Of a stretch of DNA of 64,000 bases, positions 50,969-59,624 are shown in pieces; positions within the stretch are counted from its first letter, which is position 1; every line of letters starts with the position of its first letter. The translations under genes were made by a program, and so were the position numbers. The notes beneath the pieces were generated by a model. That model had not been told where the DNA came from and ran no database searches. It was given only the letters and a program-made list of their open reading frames with translations. The stretch is from a virus, in IMG/VR virus record IMGVR_UViG_3300008450_000004, positions 1 through 64,000 of that record. One strand, 5' to 3'.

Positions 50969-51340
50969 ATGACTCCTCAAGAATTTACTATCTGGCTAAA
51001 AGGATTTTTAGCTGCCATAACTCAAATTGAAAATCATCATGTAGCAAAGATTAAAGATACTTTGAAAACTGTAGGAGATAAAAAGGGCGTTCTTTTGAAT
51101 CCTGAATATCCATGTATGCCAGTTACTCCTAATGCTCCTGATGTATCTAATGAAAAATTAGTTCCATATAATACTATTTGCGGATGTAACCCAACAAATG
51201 GTGGTAGTGGTATTTGCGGATGTATAATGGGTAATAAACTAGTACCTAGAAATAGCAAATCTAATATATACACTACTACAACTGATAATATTCCTTTTAA
51301 TTGGCAATACGAAAATTCTAAACAAATTCTAAACGATTAA
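50969..51340 (+). CDS. Unknown protein with CGC motifs
   Basis: 123 residues. The N-terminal FTIWLKGFLAAITQIENHHV followed by KIKDTLKTV is a motif seen in many small phage proteins, usually next to structural or DNA-packaging genes. The C-terminal half has CGCNPTNGGSGICGC, which could bind metal. No function assigned. It starts one base after the previous stop. Confidence 0.55.
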   Translation: MTPQEFTIWLKGFLAAITQIENHHVAKIKDTLKTVGDKKGVLLNPEYPCMPVTPNAPDVSNEKLVPYNTICGCNPTNGGSGICGCIMGNKLVPRNSKSNIYTTTTDNIPFNWQYENSKQILND

Positions 51341-51345
51341 GTTTT

Positions 51346-51888
51346 ATGAAAATAAGTTATGGTATCACAGTATGTGATGAATATGAGGAATTAGATCACT
51401 TACTTTATAGTATGCATCCTCTATTAGAAGATAGCGATGAAATAATAATTTTACGCGATATAAGCAAGACAAATTCTAAAGTCACCAAAGTCATTGAATC
51501 CCATAGAGATATATATAAAAATCAACTTATAGTAGTAGAAGCTCGTTTAAATAATGACTTTGCTACATTTAAAAATCAATTATTAACTTGGGCTACTGGT
51601 GATTATCTATTTCAAATTGATGCTGATGAAACCCCTAACCCAATATTAATTGGAAATCTAAAATCAATATTAGAAGCAAATAAAGAGATTGATTGTTATT
51701 ACATTCCACGAATTAATGTTGTGTGGGGGTTAACTCAAGACCATATTCAAAAATGGGGTTGGAAAATATCTAAATTAGAAAACCATACCTCAGAAGATAT
51801 ACTAGATTTAGATAATCCTAAAGATAGAGATAGATATGAACTTTACAAAAAATATAATTTAATTATTGAAGAAAGTAAACTTTCCTGA
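51346..51888 (+). CDS. Glycosyltransferase family 2, N-terminal part of a split gene
   Basis: 180 residues. SYGITVCDEYEELDHLLYSM and YLFQIDADETPNPILI (DxD-like DADE) are the GT2 nucleotide-binding parts, and INVVWGLTQDHIQKWGWKIS is the usual continuation. The frame then ends at ...YNLIIEESKLS, where intact relatives go on. The missing C-terminal part is found in frame-independent form at 52563, beyond a GIY-YIG gene. The fragment may work with the downstream piece as a two-chain enzyme or be inactive. Confidence 0.75.
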   Translation: MKISYGITVCDEYEELDHLLYSMHPLLEDSDEIIILRDISKTNSKVTKVIESHRDIYKNQLIVVEARLNNDFATFKNQLLTWATGDYLFQIDADETPNPILIGNLKSILEANKEIDCYYIPRINVVWGLTQDHIQKWGWKISKLENHTSEDILDLDNPKDRDRYELYKKYNLIIEESKLS

Positions 51889-51894
51889 TATTTA
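51887..51894 (+). promoter_or_regulatory. Putative class II promoter GATATTTA before inserted endonuclease
   Basis: GATATTTATAATAAATAATA overlaps the stop of the GT fragment and lies 24 bp before the endonuclease ATG. Confidence 0.4.
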
Positions 51895-51918
51895 TAATAA
51901 ATAATATCTGGGTAATTT

Positions 51919-52575
51919 ATGAAATCTTATATATATTCTTATTTTGATAAGAAAAAACAAAAAATTTGTTATGTAGGTAAAACTAATGGTAATGAAAAAA
52001 CATATAGAACTGGGAGTAAAATATTGAAACGTTATATATCTTTATATGGATATGATGTTTTTGATAATAGGTTTGATAGAAATGTTATTGAATATTATTC
52101 TATAGAACAGTTAGATAAAAGAGAAGAATATTGGATTGAATATTATGATACTTTTAATAATGGTTTAAATTTAACAAAAGGAGGTAGATATGATTGGAAA
52201 CGGAGTTATTTTAAACCTGTATTACAATATGATTTAAAAGGTAACTTTATTAAAGAATGGGAATGTGGAAAATGGGCAGCTATAGAATTAAAAATACAAA
52301 TTGACGGTATTAGTGCTTGCTGTATGGGAAAACAAAAAACAGCGGGAGGTTATATTTGGATGCATAAAACAAAGAAAACAATAATACAATATATAACCCC
52401 AATTGTAAGAAAACAATATAAAAATAAGGTTACTCGGATTAAAAATCAAGCAATAGAAATAGAAAACAAACAATACAAAAGTATTACCCAGGCTGCAAAA
52501 GATTTAAATATGACCTTTGGTAAATTAAATGGAAAAATAAAAAATAATCAAATTAAGTATAAATGGCTAAAATAA
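51919..52575 (+). CDS. GIY-YIG homing endonuclease inserted in a glycosyltransferase gene
   Basis: 218 residues. SYIYSYFDKKKQKICYVGKT (GIY-YIG), ILKRYISLYG, and REEYWIEYYDTFNNGLNLTK with the Glu. The C-terminus has NUMOD1-like VLQYDLKGNFIKEWECGKWA and GKQKTAGGYIWMHK plus a second DNA-binding segment YKSITQAAKDLNMTFGKLNG. Its last 13 bases overlap the start of the GT C-terminal fragment. The insertion therefore separates two parts of one enzyme. Confidence 0.83.
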   Translation: MKSYIYSYFDKKKQKICYVGKTNGNEKTYRTGSKILKRYISLYGYDVFDNRFDRNVIEYYSIEQLDKREEYWIEYYDTFNNGLNLTKGGRYDWKRSYFKPVLQYDLKGNFIKEWECGKWAAIELKIQIDGISACCMGKQKTAGGYIWMHKTKKTIIQYITPIVRKQYKNKVTRIKNQAIEIENKQYKSITQAAKDLNMTFGKLNGKIKNNQIKYKWLK

Positions 52576-52793
52576 AAATTAAATATTACGAACCAATAAT
52601 AAATTGGTGTGACCCCCAAATGCGCCTATTTAAATTAAATCAAGGTATTAAGTGGAAAAATAAAGTTCATGAAGTGTTGGAAGGACACAGTACCCTTAGT
52701 ACATTACCATATGATACAGAAGATTTTTGTTTATATCATATTAAATCAATAGAAAAACAGGAAAAACAAAATAATTTTTATAATACTATTTAA
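52563..52793 (+). CDS. Glycosyltransferase family 2, C-terminal part of the split gene
   Basis: 76 residues. KYYEPIINWCDPQMRLFKLN, then GIKWKNKVHEVLEGH, TLPYDTEDFCLYHIKSIEKQ and EKQNNFYNTI, are the well-known C-terminal end of GT2 enzymes of the type begun at 51346 (the 'W.nkvHE...gh' and 'lyH.K...rQ..qN..Y' motifs). It has its own ATG overlapping the endonuclease gene, so it can be translated separately. Together with 51346 it makes up one normal-sized enzyme. Confidence 0.75.
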   Translation: MAKIKIKYYEPIINWCDPQMRLFKLNQGIKWKNKVHEVLEGHSTLSTLPYDTEDFCLYHIKSIEKQEKQNNFYNTI

Positions 52794-52795
52794 TT

Positions 52796-53434
52796 ATGGC
52801 AAACGGAATTTATAAAGTAACAGAAGATTTTGAAACAGCATTAGGAAAATATACTGGTGCTCCTTATGTTATAACTGTTGATAATCAATCAAATGCTCTA
52901 TTTTTAGCATTGATGTATGAAAATGTTAAAGGAAAAGAAATTACTATTCCTTGTCGTACATACCCCTCAGTACCTTGTGAAATAATTCATGCCGGTGCTA
53001 AAGTAAATTTCAAACCAGTTAAAGGCACTACAATCAAAGGAGCATACCAGTTAGAACCAACCAACGTTTGGGATTCAGCATTATCATTTACTGCGGATAT
53101 GTACAAACCTGGTACTCATATGTGTGTTTCATTTACAGGTCCCTATAAACATTTTAAATTATCCAAAGGAGGAGCTATATTGACTGATAATGAAGAAGCA
53201 TATCTTTGGTTTAAAAGAGCAAGATACTCAGGACGTAGAGAGTGTTCATATCATGAAGATAATCTTGATATGATAGGTTGGAATTTTTATATGATGCCTG
53301 AATTAGCTGCTAGAGGATTACTTTTAATTGGACAGTTTTATAATATGGATGGTACTAAAAAACATAATGCTGATTTAGAATTACCATACCCAGATTTATC
53401 ACAATTTGAAGTTTATATAAAAGCTAATAGATGA
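52796..53434 (+). CDS. Short DegT/DnrJ/EryC1-type aminotransferase-like protein
   Basis: 212 residues, about half of the usual 370-400. VITVDNQSNALFLALMYENV and EITIPCRTYPSVPCEIIHAG are the large-domain start, and SFTGPYKHFKLSKGGAILTD carries the PLP lysine region. The small C-terminal domain is missing. Compact members of this kind occur in marine phages. Likely PLP-binding, with uncertain activity. It starts 2 bp after the GT2 fragment and overlaps the next gene by 4 bp. Confidence 0.68.
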   Translation: MANGIYKVTEDFETALGKYTGAPYVITVDNQSNALFLALMYENVKGKEITIPCRTYPSVPCEIIHAGAKVNFKPVKGTTIKGAYQLEPTNVWDSALSFTADMYKPGTHMCVSFTGPYKHFKLSKGGAILTDNEEAYLWFKRARYSGRRECSYHEDNLDMIGWNFYMMPELAARGLLLIGQFYNMDGTKKHNADLELPYPDLSQFEVYIKANR

Positions 53435-54312
53435 AAAATAAAGTAGTTATACAAATATTCCCTATGGTAAATGAAATAGATTACCTAGAACGAACTTTAT
53501 TATTACTTAAACAATCGTCAGTATACGTAGACAAAGAAAAATTTCATATTATACTAGACATAACACTCCCCACATCAGATTATCTTACAAATTGGAATGA
53601 TTCTATTTTAAAACAAGATTATTTTATTAATAAATTTAAAAATCTTGAAAAATACGCTGATTGGTGTGATGAATATTATTTTAATGTAGATGATAAAGTA
53701 AAAGGATGTGTAGATTGTTGTATAAACAATATCTACAAGTATCCTAATGTAGATGATATGATATGGTTAGATATAGATATAGTATTTAATCCTTATACGT
53801 TAAATTTAGTTTTAGAATCATCTTTAGAAGTTAAACAAATTCAACAAAATTATATTATTACTCCTGAGTATGTTAAATTATGGGATAGTACCTGGGATTC
53901 TGTAGTTAGTGATACTTTTATGAATGAACCATATGGTTATGAAAAAACTAATGATTCTATAATTGATACTATTACTACCTATGGTGATATAACCCTGGAA
54001 TCATCTGGGGTGTATAAATGGGGTGGTTCTTGGTTTACTTTATATTCTAAAAAATTACTAGACTACATCCAGTTTCCTAGAGACATAGAAGGATACAGTC
54101 CTATAGATACTTTTATAATGGAGTGCTGCAAATACATTCCTAATACTACTCAATATAAAATAAAAAATCTTGTAGTAGCCGAAGATTATAAATACATTGA
54201 TAGAACATTATATAGCACCTATTTAAAATCTATCAATAGAAAACAAGATCTATCTCAGATAGGATGGGATAAAATGGTTAATCATCTAAAAAATAATATA
54301 CTTAAACGATGA
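53431..54312 (+). CDS. Putative GT-A glycosyltransferase
   Basis: 293 residues. VVIQIFPMVNEIDYLERTLL (start of a GT-A fold) and MIWLDIDIVFNPYTL (DxD, residues about 110-124) suggest a nucleotide-sugar transferase. YKWGGSWFTLYSKKLLDYIQ is also compatible. The exact family is not recognised. Overlaps both neighbours by 4 bp, so part of a tight operon. Confidence 0.6.
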   Translation: MKNKVVIQIFPMVNEIDYLERTLLLLKQSSVYVDKEKFHIILDITLPTSDYLTNWNDSILKQDYFINKFKNLEKYADWCDEYYFNVDDKVKGCVDCCINNIYKYPNVDDMIWLDIDIVFNPYTLNLVLESSLEVKQIQQNYIITPEYVKLWDSTWDSVVSDTFMNEPYGYEKTNDSIIDTITTYGDITLESSGVYKWGGSWFTLYSKKLLDYIQFPRDIEGYSPIDTFIMECCKYIPNTTQYKIKNLVVAEDYKYIDRTLYSTYLKSINRKQDLSQIGWDKMVNHLKNNILKR

Positions 54313-54896
54313 AAAGAGCATTAATAGGAGCAGGAGGTCATGCACAAGAAGTAAGAGCACATATGGGTGATTTTACTATGAAATGCTTTGTAGATGATCA
54401 ATATTGGGAATTAAATAAAGATTATATTTTTCCTTTATCTAAATTTGATCCTAATGAATATGAAGTACTAGTTGCTGTAAGTAATAGTAAAGATAGATAT
54501 AACATAGTTAATAAATTACCCAAGGAAACAAAATACTTTACATACATTCACCCTTCAGCTCAAATATTATCTCCAGTTAGTATAGGAGAAGGTTCATTTG
54601 TAGGAGCTAATTGTATTTTAACTTATAATATAACCATAGGTAAACATGCTATATTAAACAGAGCAATTCATGTTGGACATGATTGTAAAATAGGTAATTA
54701 CTTTAGCGCTATGCCTGGATCTATAGTATCAGGTAATGTAACAATACAAGATTATGTCTATTTAGGTACCAATTCATCAATTAGAGAAAAATTATCAATC
54801 CATAATTCAGTAACAATAGGATTAAATTCCGGGGTAATAAAAAATATTGAAGAACCAGGGACATATGTTGGTGCTCCCGCTAAAAAAATAAAATAA
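54309..54896 (+). CDS. NeuD-like sugar O-/N-acetyltransferase
   Basis: 195 residues. N-terminal Rossmann start ALIGAGGHAQEVRAHMGDFT (PglD/NeuD domain), then left-handed beta-helix hexapeptide repeats from about residue 85 (IHPSAQILSPVSIGEGSFVG, ILNRAIHVGHDCKIGNYFSA) with the catalytic His in VGHDC, ending GTYVGAPAKKIK. Transfers acetyl groups from acetyl-CoA to a sugar amine or hydroxyl, as in bacterial surface glycan loci. Confidence 0.85.
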   Translation: MKRALIGAGGHAQEVRAHMGDFTMKCFVDDQYWELNKDYIFPLSKFDPNEYEVLVAVSNSKDRYNIVNKLPKETKYFTYIHPSAQILSPVSIGEGSFVGANCILTYNITIGKHAILNRAIHVGHDCKIGNYFSAMPGSIVSGNVTIQDYVYLGTNSSIREKLSIHNSVTIGLNSGVIKNIEEPGTYVGAPAKKIK

Positions 54897-55792
54897 TGAA
54901 AATATTCGCTAATTTTCGATCAGCTGAAGAAGATGTAACATTTAATATACTAAAAGAAAAATTTAGTGATAAACCTATTACTTTCTTTTATGATTATATC
55001 CCTCAAAATATATCTGAACTACAATTAAATCCTTATAATTTTATTATGGTTCATGAACCAAATGAATTTTTTGGAATGCATAGTTGGGTAAAACAAAATC
55101 ATCATTTGTTTAATATAATATTAACATGGAATAGAGATATATTAGACAATTGTGAAAATGCTTATACATTTACTTGTAATTATCAACAAGATTCTCATGA
55201 ATATTATAACTCACTATTAAATACTGAAAAAATCTTTGAAGTATCATTTTTAAGTGGTACCAAAACTATATCAGATGGACATAAATTTAGAAATGAATTA
55301 TATCAAATAAAAGATCAAATTCTTATACCTAAAAAATGGTTTTACGTACTAGAAGATTTTGATACAGAACATAATGTTAGACCAGGATATAATGAATACT
55401 CCAAAGATCTATCTCATTTACCAGAACATCTAAAAAAGATTCCTCAAGTATATGGTAAAAGAATATGTTATGATAAACCAATGTTTCATGTTTGCGTTGA
55501 AAATGTAAAACAAGATAATTGGTATACTGAAAAAATAGGAGAAGCTTTTTGTACTAAAACAGTCCCAATTTACTGGGGTTGTTCGAATATAGGGGATTAT
55601 TATGATTCAAGAGGTATCATTACATTTGATACTAAAGAAGAATTAATAGACATAGTTAATAATTTAACTCCTGAAAAATATTATAAAATGAAACCATATG
55701 TTGATTTTAATTTTGAAGTTGCATTACATGATTCATTTACAAGTAAACTAGTTATGTTTTTTGAAGAAATAACTAAAATTAATAATATCTAA
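54896..55792 (+). CDS. GT10 (fucosyltransferase-like) glycosyltransferase
   Basis: 298 residues. The C-terminal half has the GT10 signature: MFHVCVENVKQDNWYTEKIG (E.N....Y.TEKi), then TVPIYWGCSNIGDYYD and GIITFDTKEELIDIV. The N-terminal half carries FIMVHEPNEFFGMHSWVKQN. The family usually transfers fucose from GDP-fucose; donor here unknown. One-base overlap with the acetyltransferase gene. Confidence 0.78.
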   Translation: MKIFANFRSAEEDVTFNILKEKFSDKPITFFYDYIPQNISELQLNPYNFIMVHEPNEFFGMHSWVKQNHHLFNIILTWNRDILDNCENAYTFTCNYQQDSHEYYNSLLNTEKIFEVSFLSGTKTISDGHKFRNELYQIKDQILIPKKWFYVLEDFDTEHNVRPGYNEYSKDLSHLPEHLKKIPQVYGKRICYDKPMFHVCVENVKQDNWYTEKIGEAFCTKTVPIYWGCSNIGDYYDSRGIITFDTKEELIDIVNNLTPEKYYKMKPYVDFNFEVALHDSFTSKLVMFFEEITKINNI

Positions 55793-55805
55793 ACAATAAA
55801 AATAT

Positions 55806-56540
55806 ATGACCTCTATTAAAAAATTAACCATTGAAACTACAGAATCTACATCTGAATTATGCCATATAATGGCTTCTTATAAAACAGATAAGTCCCCATT
55901 AGTAAGTCCTCTTCTTGGGCGCCTTGAAAATGATAATCGAAACTTTATGGTTGACGATTACTTTTATCCATCTGCTGAATATGCACACGCCTATACTGGT
56001 GTTTATGATTTCTTATTTTCTCCTTTTAGAAATAAAAAAATAAAATTAGGTGAAATAGGAGTTCATTTTAATCACTCAATACGAGGATGGAGAGAATGGT
56101 TTCCTAATGCTGAAATTCACGGATTTGAATGGGTAGAACAGTTTATAACAAATGCTAGAGCTGAGAATATACCTAATGTTTATTATCATTATACAAATGT
56201 ATTTGAAAAAGATGCTATTGATAAATCAATGATTGAAGCTGGGGGTGGGTTTGATATTATTATTGAAGACAGTTGCCATCTTTTAGAAACTCAAGTAAAT
56301 GTTGTAGAAACAGCACACAAATATCTCAATCCAGGAGGAATATTAATTATTGAAGACATCTACCCCATTATAAAAAATAAAGATGATAGAGGCCATGGAG
56401 ATTACTTAGAAGAAGAATTCTCAGATGCTATAGAACCATTTAAACAATATTATTCTAATATTATATTTGTAAATGCTCAGCATAAATACAAATATACTGG
56501 ATTATATGGAGATGTTAGAATGTTAGTTTTGTACAAATAA
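55806..56540 (+). CDS. SAM-dependent methyltransferase (sugar O-methyltransferase-like)
   Basis: 244 residues. LGEIGVHFNHSIRGWREWFP (motif I with GxxxxxS), AEIHGFEWVEQFITNAR (motif II), GFDIIIEDSCHLLETQVNVV and YLNPGGILIIEDIYP (motifs IV-VI) match methyltransferases found next to sugar genes, including macrocin-O-methyltransferase-type and cephalosporin hydroxylase-like proteins. Probably methylates a sugar hydroxyl. Confidence 0.75.
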   Translation: MTSIKKLTIETTESTSELCHIMASYKTDKSPLVSPLLGRLENDNRNFMVDDYFYPSAEYAHAYTGVYDFLFSPFRNKKIKLGEIGVHFNHSIRGWREWFPNAEIHGFEWVEQFITNARAENIPNVYYHYTNVFEKDAIDKSMIEAGGGFDIIIEDSCHLLETQVNVVETAHKYLNPGGILIIEDIYPIIKNKDDRGHGDYLEEEFSDAIEPFKQYYSNIIFVNAQHKYKYTGLYGDVRMLVLYK

Positions 56541-56553
56541 AAATAAATAAAAA

Positions 56554-57492
56554 ATGAAAAAAGTTTTAATTACAGGAGGAGCTGGTTATTTAGGCTCCGT
56601 ATTAACAGAGGTATTATTAAATAAGGGATACCAAGTAACAGTAATAGATAATATTACATATAAACAAACATCAGTAGCACCTTTTACTTATAACAAAAAT
56701 TTTAAATTTGTTTTAGGTGATGTTAGAGATGAAAATTTACTATCATCATTAGTAACAACACATGATATTATTATTCCATTAGCTGCTATTGTAGGAATGC
56801 CAGCGTGTGAAGCTAATCCTCAATTAACTATTGATGTTAATTACAAACAAGTAAAAAACATTACAAAATGGGTTACCAAAGATCAAGTAGTATTAATCCC
56901 TAATACTAATAGTCAATACGGTTCATCAACTGAAATTATTACAGAAGATTCACCATTTAAACCACTTTCATTATATGCTGAAACTAAATGCGATGCTGAA
57001 AAAGCAGTATTAGATTCAGGTAATGGAATTGCTTTAAGATTAGCAACAGTATTTGGTATGTCATATAGAATGAGAATGGATTTATTAGTCAATGATTTTG
57101 TTTATAAGGCAGTAACAGATGGTTATTTAGTATTATTTGAATCTCATTTTATTCGTAACTACATTCATATTAGAGATATTGCTAATACATTCTTATTTAT
57201 GATTGAAAACTATGAAAAATGTAATAACAATGCCTTTAATGTTGGATTAACCTCAGCTAATTGTACTAAATTAGAATTAGCTCATAAAATCCAAAAATTC
57301 GTTCCTGATTTGGTTATTGTTGAAAATAATTTTAAGCAAGATTTTGATCAAAGAAATTATATGGTTTCAAATACTAAGTTGGAAAGTCAAGGTTGGGTAC
57401 CTACATTTACACTTGAAGATGGTATTGAAGAACTTATTAGTGGATACAAATTAATTACTAAATTTAAAAACAAAGACTTTACAAACTTATAA
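56554..57492 (+). CDS. NAD-dependent sugar epimerase/dehydratase (extended SDR)
   Basis: 312 residues. Coenzyme site VLITGGAGYLGSVLTEVLLN (GGAGYLG), DVRD acidic motif near residue 50, IIIPLAAIVGMPACE, and the YxxxK active site at YAETKCDAEKA (about residue 143). Acts on a nucleotide sugar; GalE-, RmlB- or reductase-like activity is not decided. Overlaps the next start by one base. Confidence 0.85.
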   Translation: MKKVLITGGAGYLGSVLTEVLLNKGYQVTVIDNITYKQTSVAPFTYNKNFKFVLGDVRDENLLSSLVTTHDIIIPLAAIVGMPACEANPQLTIDVNYKQVKNITKWVTKDQVVLIPNTNSQYGSSTEIITEDSPFKPLSLYAETKCDAEKAVLDSGNGIALRLATVFGMSYRMRMDLLVNDFVYKAVTDGYLVLFESHFIRNYIHIRDIANTFLFMIENYEKCNNNAFNVGLTSANCTKLELAHKIQKFVPDLVIVENNFKQDFDQRNYMVSNTKLESQGWVPTFTLEDGIEELISGYKLITKFKNKDFTNL

Positions 57493-59033
57493 TGGATGTT
57501 TTATTTATAACCCCCGGAAACGCTAGTGGTATTTACCAAAATTTAGCAAATGATTATGCTGCTATTGAACCACCAACATGGGCTTTACTATTAGCCGAAT
57601 CTTGCCGATCAGTAGGGTATAAAGTAGGGTTAATAGATATTAATGCTGAACAGTTAGATAAAGATGAGGTAATAAATAGAATTAATACTTTTCAACCCCG
57701 TTTAATTTGTTTTGTAGTTTATGGACAGAATGTAAACGCAGGCACCGTAAATATGAGCGGTGCTACGTTTATGTCTAAGTATATTAAAGAAAAAAACATT
57801 AATATTCCTATTAGTTACTTAGGATCTTATCTTCAAGCATTGCCTATTAAAGCTATGAATGATGAACAATCAATTGATTTTGCTTTTACTAATGAAGGTG
57901 TTTATGCATTACGTAATGTACTCTCTAGACCTAATTTCATGAATGAATTGAGTGATATTAAAGGTATAATATGGAGAGACAATAATATTCCTAAAATAAA
58001 TCTATCTGAAATAGTAGTACCTAATGGAAAAATGGATACTGATCTTCCAGGCTATGCTTGGGATTTATTACCATTTAAAGAAAAACCACTTGATTTATAT
58101 AGAGCACCTATGTGGCATGCTGAGTATGATCAAAATAAGCGTTCACCATATGCTGCTATTCAAACCTCATTAGGGTGTCAATTTGGATGTGATTTCTGTA
58201 TGATTAATATATTAAATAGAAATAATGAAGATGAAATAGGTGTAGCTGGTAACTATAGTAATATGCGTCACTGGTCACCTGAGTTTATTATAAAAGAATT
58301 TGATAAATTAGTTGAATTAGGGGTACATACAATTAAAATAACAGATGAAATGTTTTTACTTAATAGGAAATATTATGTTCCTTTATGTGAAATGCTTCGA
58401 GATAGAGGATATGGTAAATTTTTAAGAATGTGGGCTTATTCACGTGTTGATACAATTAAACATCCTGATTTACTTAAATTAGTAAGAGAAGCTGGTATTA
58501 AGTGGTTGGCATTAGGGATTGAAAGTGGTGATAAAACAGTACGTTTGGAAGTATCTAAAGGTAGATTTGAAGATGTTGATATTGATAAAGTAATCCAACA
58601 TGTTCATGATGCTGATATTGAAGTAATGGCCAACTATATCTTTGGACTCCCAGGCGATAATAAAGAAAGCATGCAGAAAACCTTGGATTTGTCAAAGGAA
58701 TTATGTACATTCGGGTGGAATGCATATGCTGCTATGGCACTACCAGGAAGTAAATTATATAAAGAAGCTATTGATAAAGGAATCCCATTACCTGATACCT
58801 ATGAAGGATTCTCATTTCATGGTTACAATACATTCCCTTTACCTACAGAAACACTAACAGCAGCTGAAGTATTGGAATTTAGAGATAAAGCATTTGATGA
58901 ATATCACTCATATCCTCCGTTTTTAGAAAAAATTAAAAATAAATTTGGTTCTATAGCAGTTGATAATATTAATAAAATGTTACAAATTAAACTAACACGT
59001 AAAATTATAGAAAATGAAAAATCTTCTAACTAA
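57492..59033 (+). CDS. B12-binding-domain radical SAM enzyme
   Basis: 513 residues. The N-terminal ~130 residues (VLFITPGNASGIYQNLANDY, YKVGLIDINAEQLDKDEVIN, RLICFVVYGQNVNA) look like the cobalamin-binding fold. The 4Fe-4S motif LGCQFGCDFCMIN (CX3CX2C) is at residues about 229-241, with MRMWAYSRVDT-like and GIESGDKTVR segments further on. Such enzymes often C-methylate or rearrange sugars and other metabolites. It lies between the SDR and the thiamine-diphosphate enzyme genes, so a nucleotide sugar is the likely substrate. Overlaps the next gene by 20 bp. Confidence 0.82.
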   Translation: MDVLFITPGNASGIYQNLANDYAAIEPPTWALLLAESCRSVGYKVGLIDINAEQLDKDEVINRINTFQPRLICFVVYGQNVNAGTVNMSGATFMSKYIKEKNINIPISYLGSYLQALPIKAMNDEQSIDFAFTNEGVYALRNVLSRPNFMNELSDIKGIIWRDNNIPKINLSEIVVPNGKMDTDLPGYAWDLLPFKEKPLDLYRAPMWHAEYDQNKRSPYAAIQTSLGCQFGCDFCMINILNRNNEDEIGVAGNYSNMRHWSPEFIIKEFDKLVELGVHTIKITDEMFLLNRKYYVPLCEMLRDRGYGKFLRMWAYSRVDTIKHPDLLKLVREAGIKWLALGIESGDKTVRLEVSKGRFEDVDIDKVIQHVHDADIEVMANYIFGLPGDNKESMQKTLDLSKELCTFGWNAYAAMALPGSKLYKEAIDKGIPLPDTYEGFSFHGYNTFPLPTETLTAAEVLEFRDKAFDEYHSYPPFLEKIKNKFGSIAVDNINKMLQIKLTRKIIENEKSSN

Positions 59034-59622
59034 AGAACAATTAATTGCTTTTGAAACAGATATAGCAGATTGTTTTAATAATGCTATGATAAAAGCTCCT
59101 GTTCATCTATATGATGGAAATGAAGAACAAATGATTGATATTTTTAAAAAAGTCCAATCAGATGATTGGGTTTTTTGTACTTGGCGTTCACACTATCAAT
59201 GTTTATTAAAAGGTGTACCTCAAGAACAAGTTAAAAAAGATATTATAGATGGAAAATCTATTACATTATGTTATCCTGAATATAATGTATATTCATCTGC
59301 TATAGTAACAGGAAATATTCCTATTGCTACTGGTGTTGCTTTAGATATTAAACGTAAAAAAGGAACTAATCATGTTTGGTGTTTTGTAGGAGACATGACA
59401 TCTGAAACAGGTACTTTTTTTGAAAATTGGAAATATGCTGTTAATTATGATTTACCTATTACGTATGTAATTGAAGACAACAGCAAATCAGTTTGTACTG
59501 AAACTAAAAAAACATGGAACTCAGATAACTTGTTTTTTTCTAATGAAACAAGAAAAATTATTTATTATCAATACGAAACAAAATACCCTCACGCAGGTGC
59601 TGGTAAAAGAATCCAATTTTAA
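59014..59622 (+). CDS. Thiamine-diphosphate enzyme, alpha subunit-like
   Basis: 202 residues. Residues about 70-170 carry the ThDP fold: SITLCYPEYNVYSSAIVTGN (the active-site loop), IPIATGVALDIKRKKG and the cofactor motif CFVGDMTSETGTFFENWKYA followed by NYDLPITYVIEDN (GDx...N). This is the N-terminal half of transketolase / E1-alpha enzymes, in short form. The beta-like half is encoded by the next gene 2 bp downstream. Likely transfers a two-carbon unit to a sugar intermediate. Confidence 0.75.
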   Translation: MKNLLTKEQLIAFETDIADCFNNAMIKAPVHLYDGNEEQMIDIFKKVQSDDWVFCTWRSHYQCLLKGVPQEQVKKDIIDGKSITLCYPEYNVYSSAIVTGNIPIATGVALDIKRKKGTNHVWCFVGDMTSETGTFFENWKYAVNYDLPITYVIEDNSKSVCTETKKTWNSDNLFFSNETRKIIYYQYETKYPHAGAGKRIQF

Positions 59623-59624
59623 TT

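Noticed and set aside
2725-51894. TATTTATA read as reverse-strand T4 late promoters (TATAAATA)
   Set aside because: All genes are on the + strand and many copies are asymmetric (ATATTTATT, TATCTTTAC), so the + strand reading as a TAnnTTTA element fits better.
51889-52562. Group I intron carrying the endonuclease in the GT2 gene
   Set aside because: Only about 30 bp precede the endonuclease and it overlaps the downstream fragment, leaving no room for a recognisable intron core. Splicing is not fully excluded.
58642-58857. 71-residue ORF inside the radical SAM gene
   Set aside because: Shadow frame with no promoter or start support.
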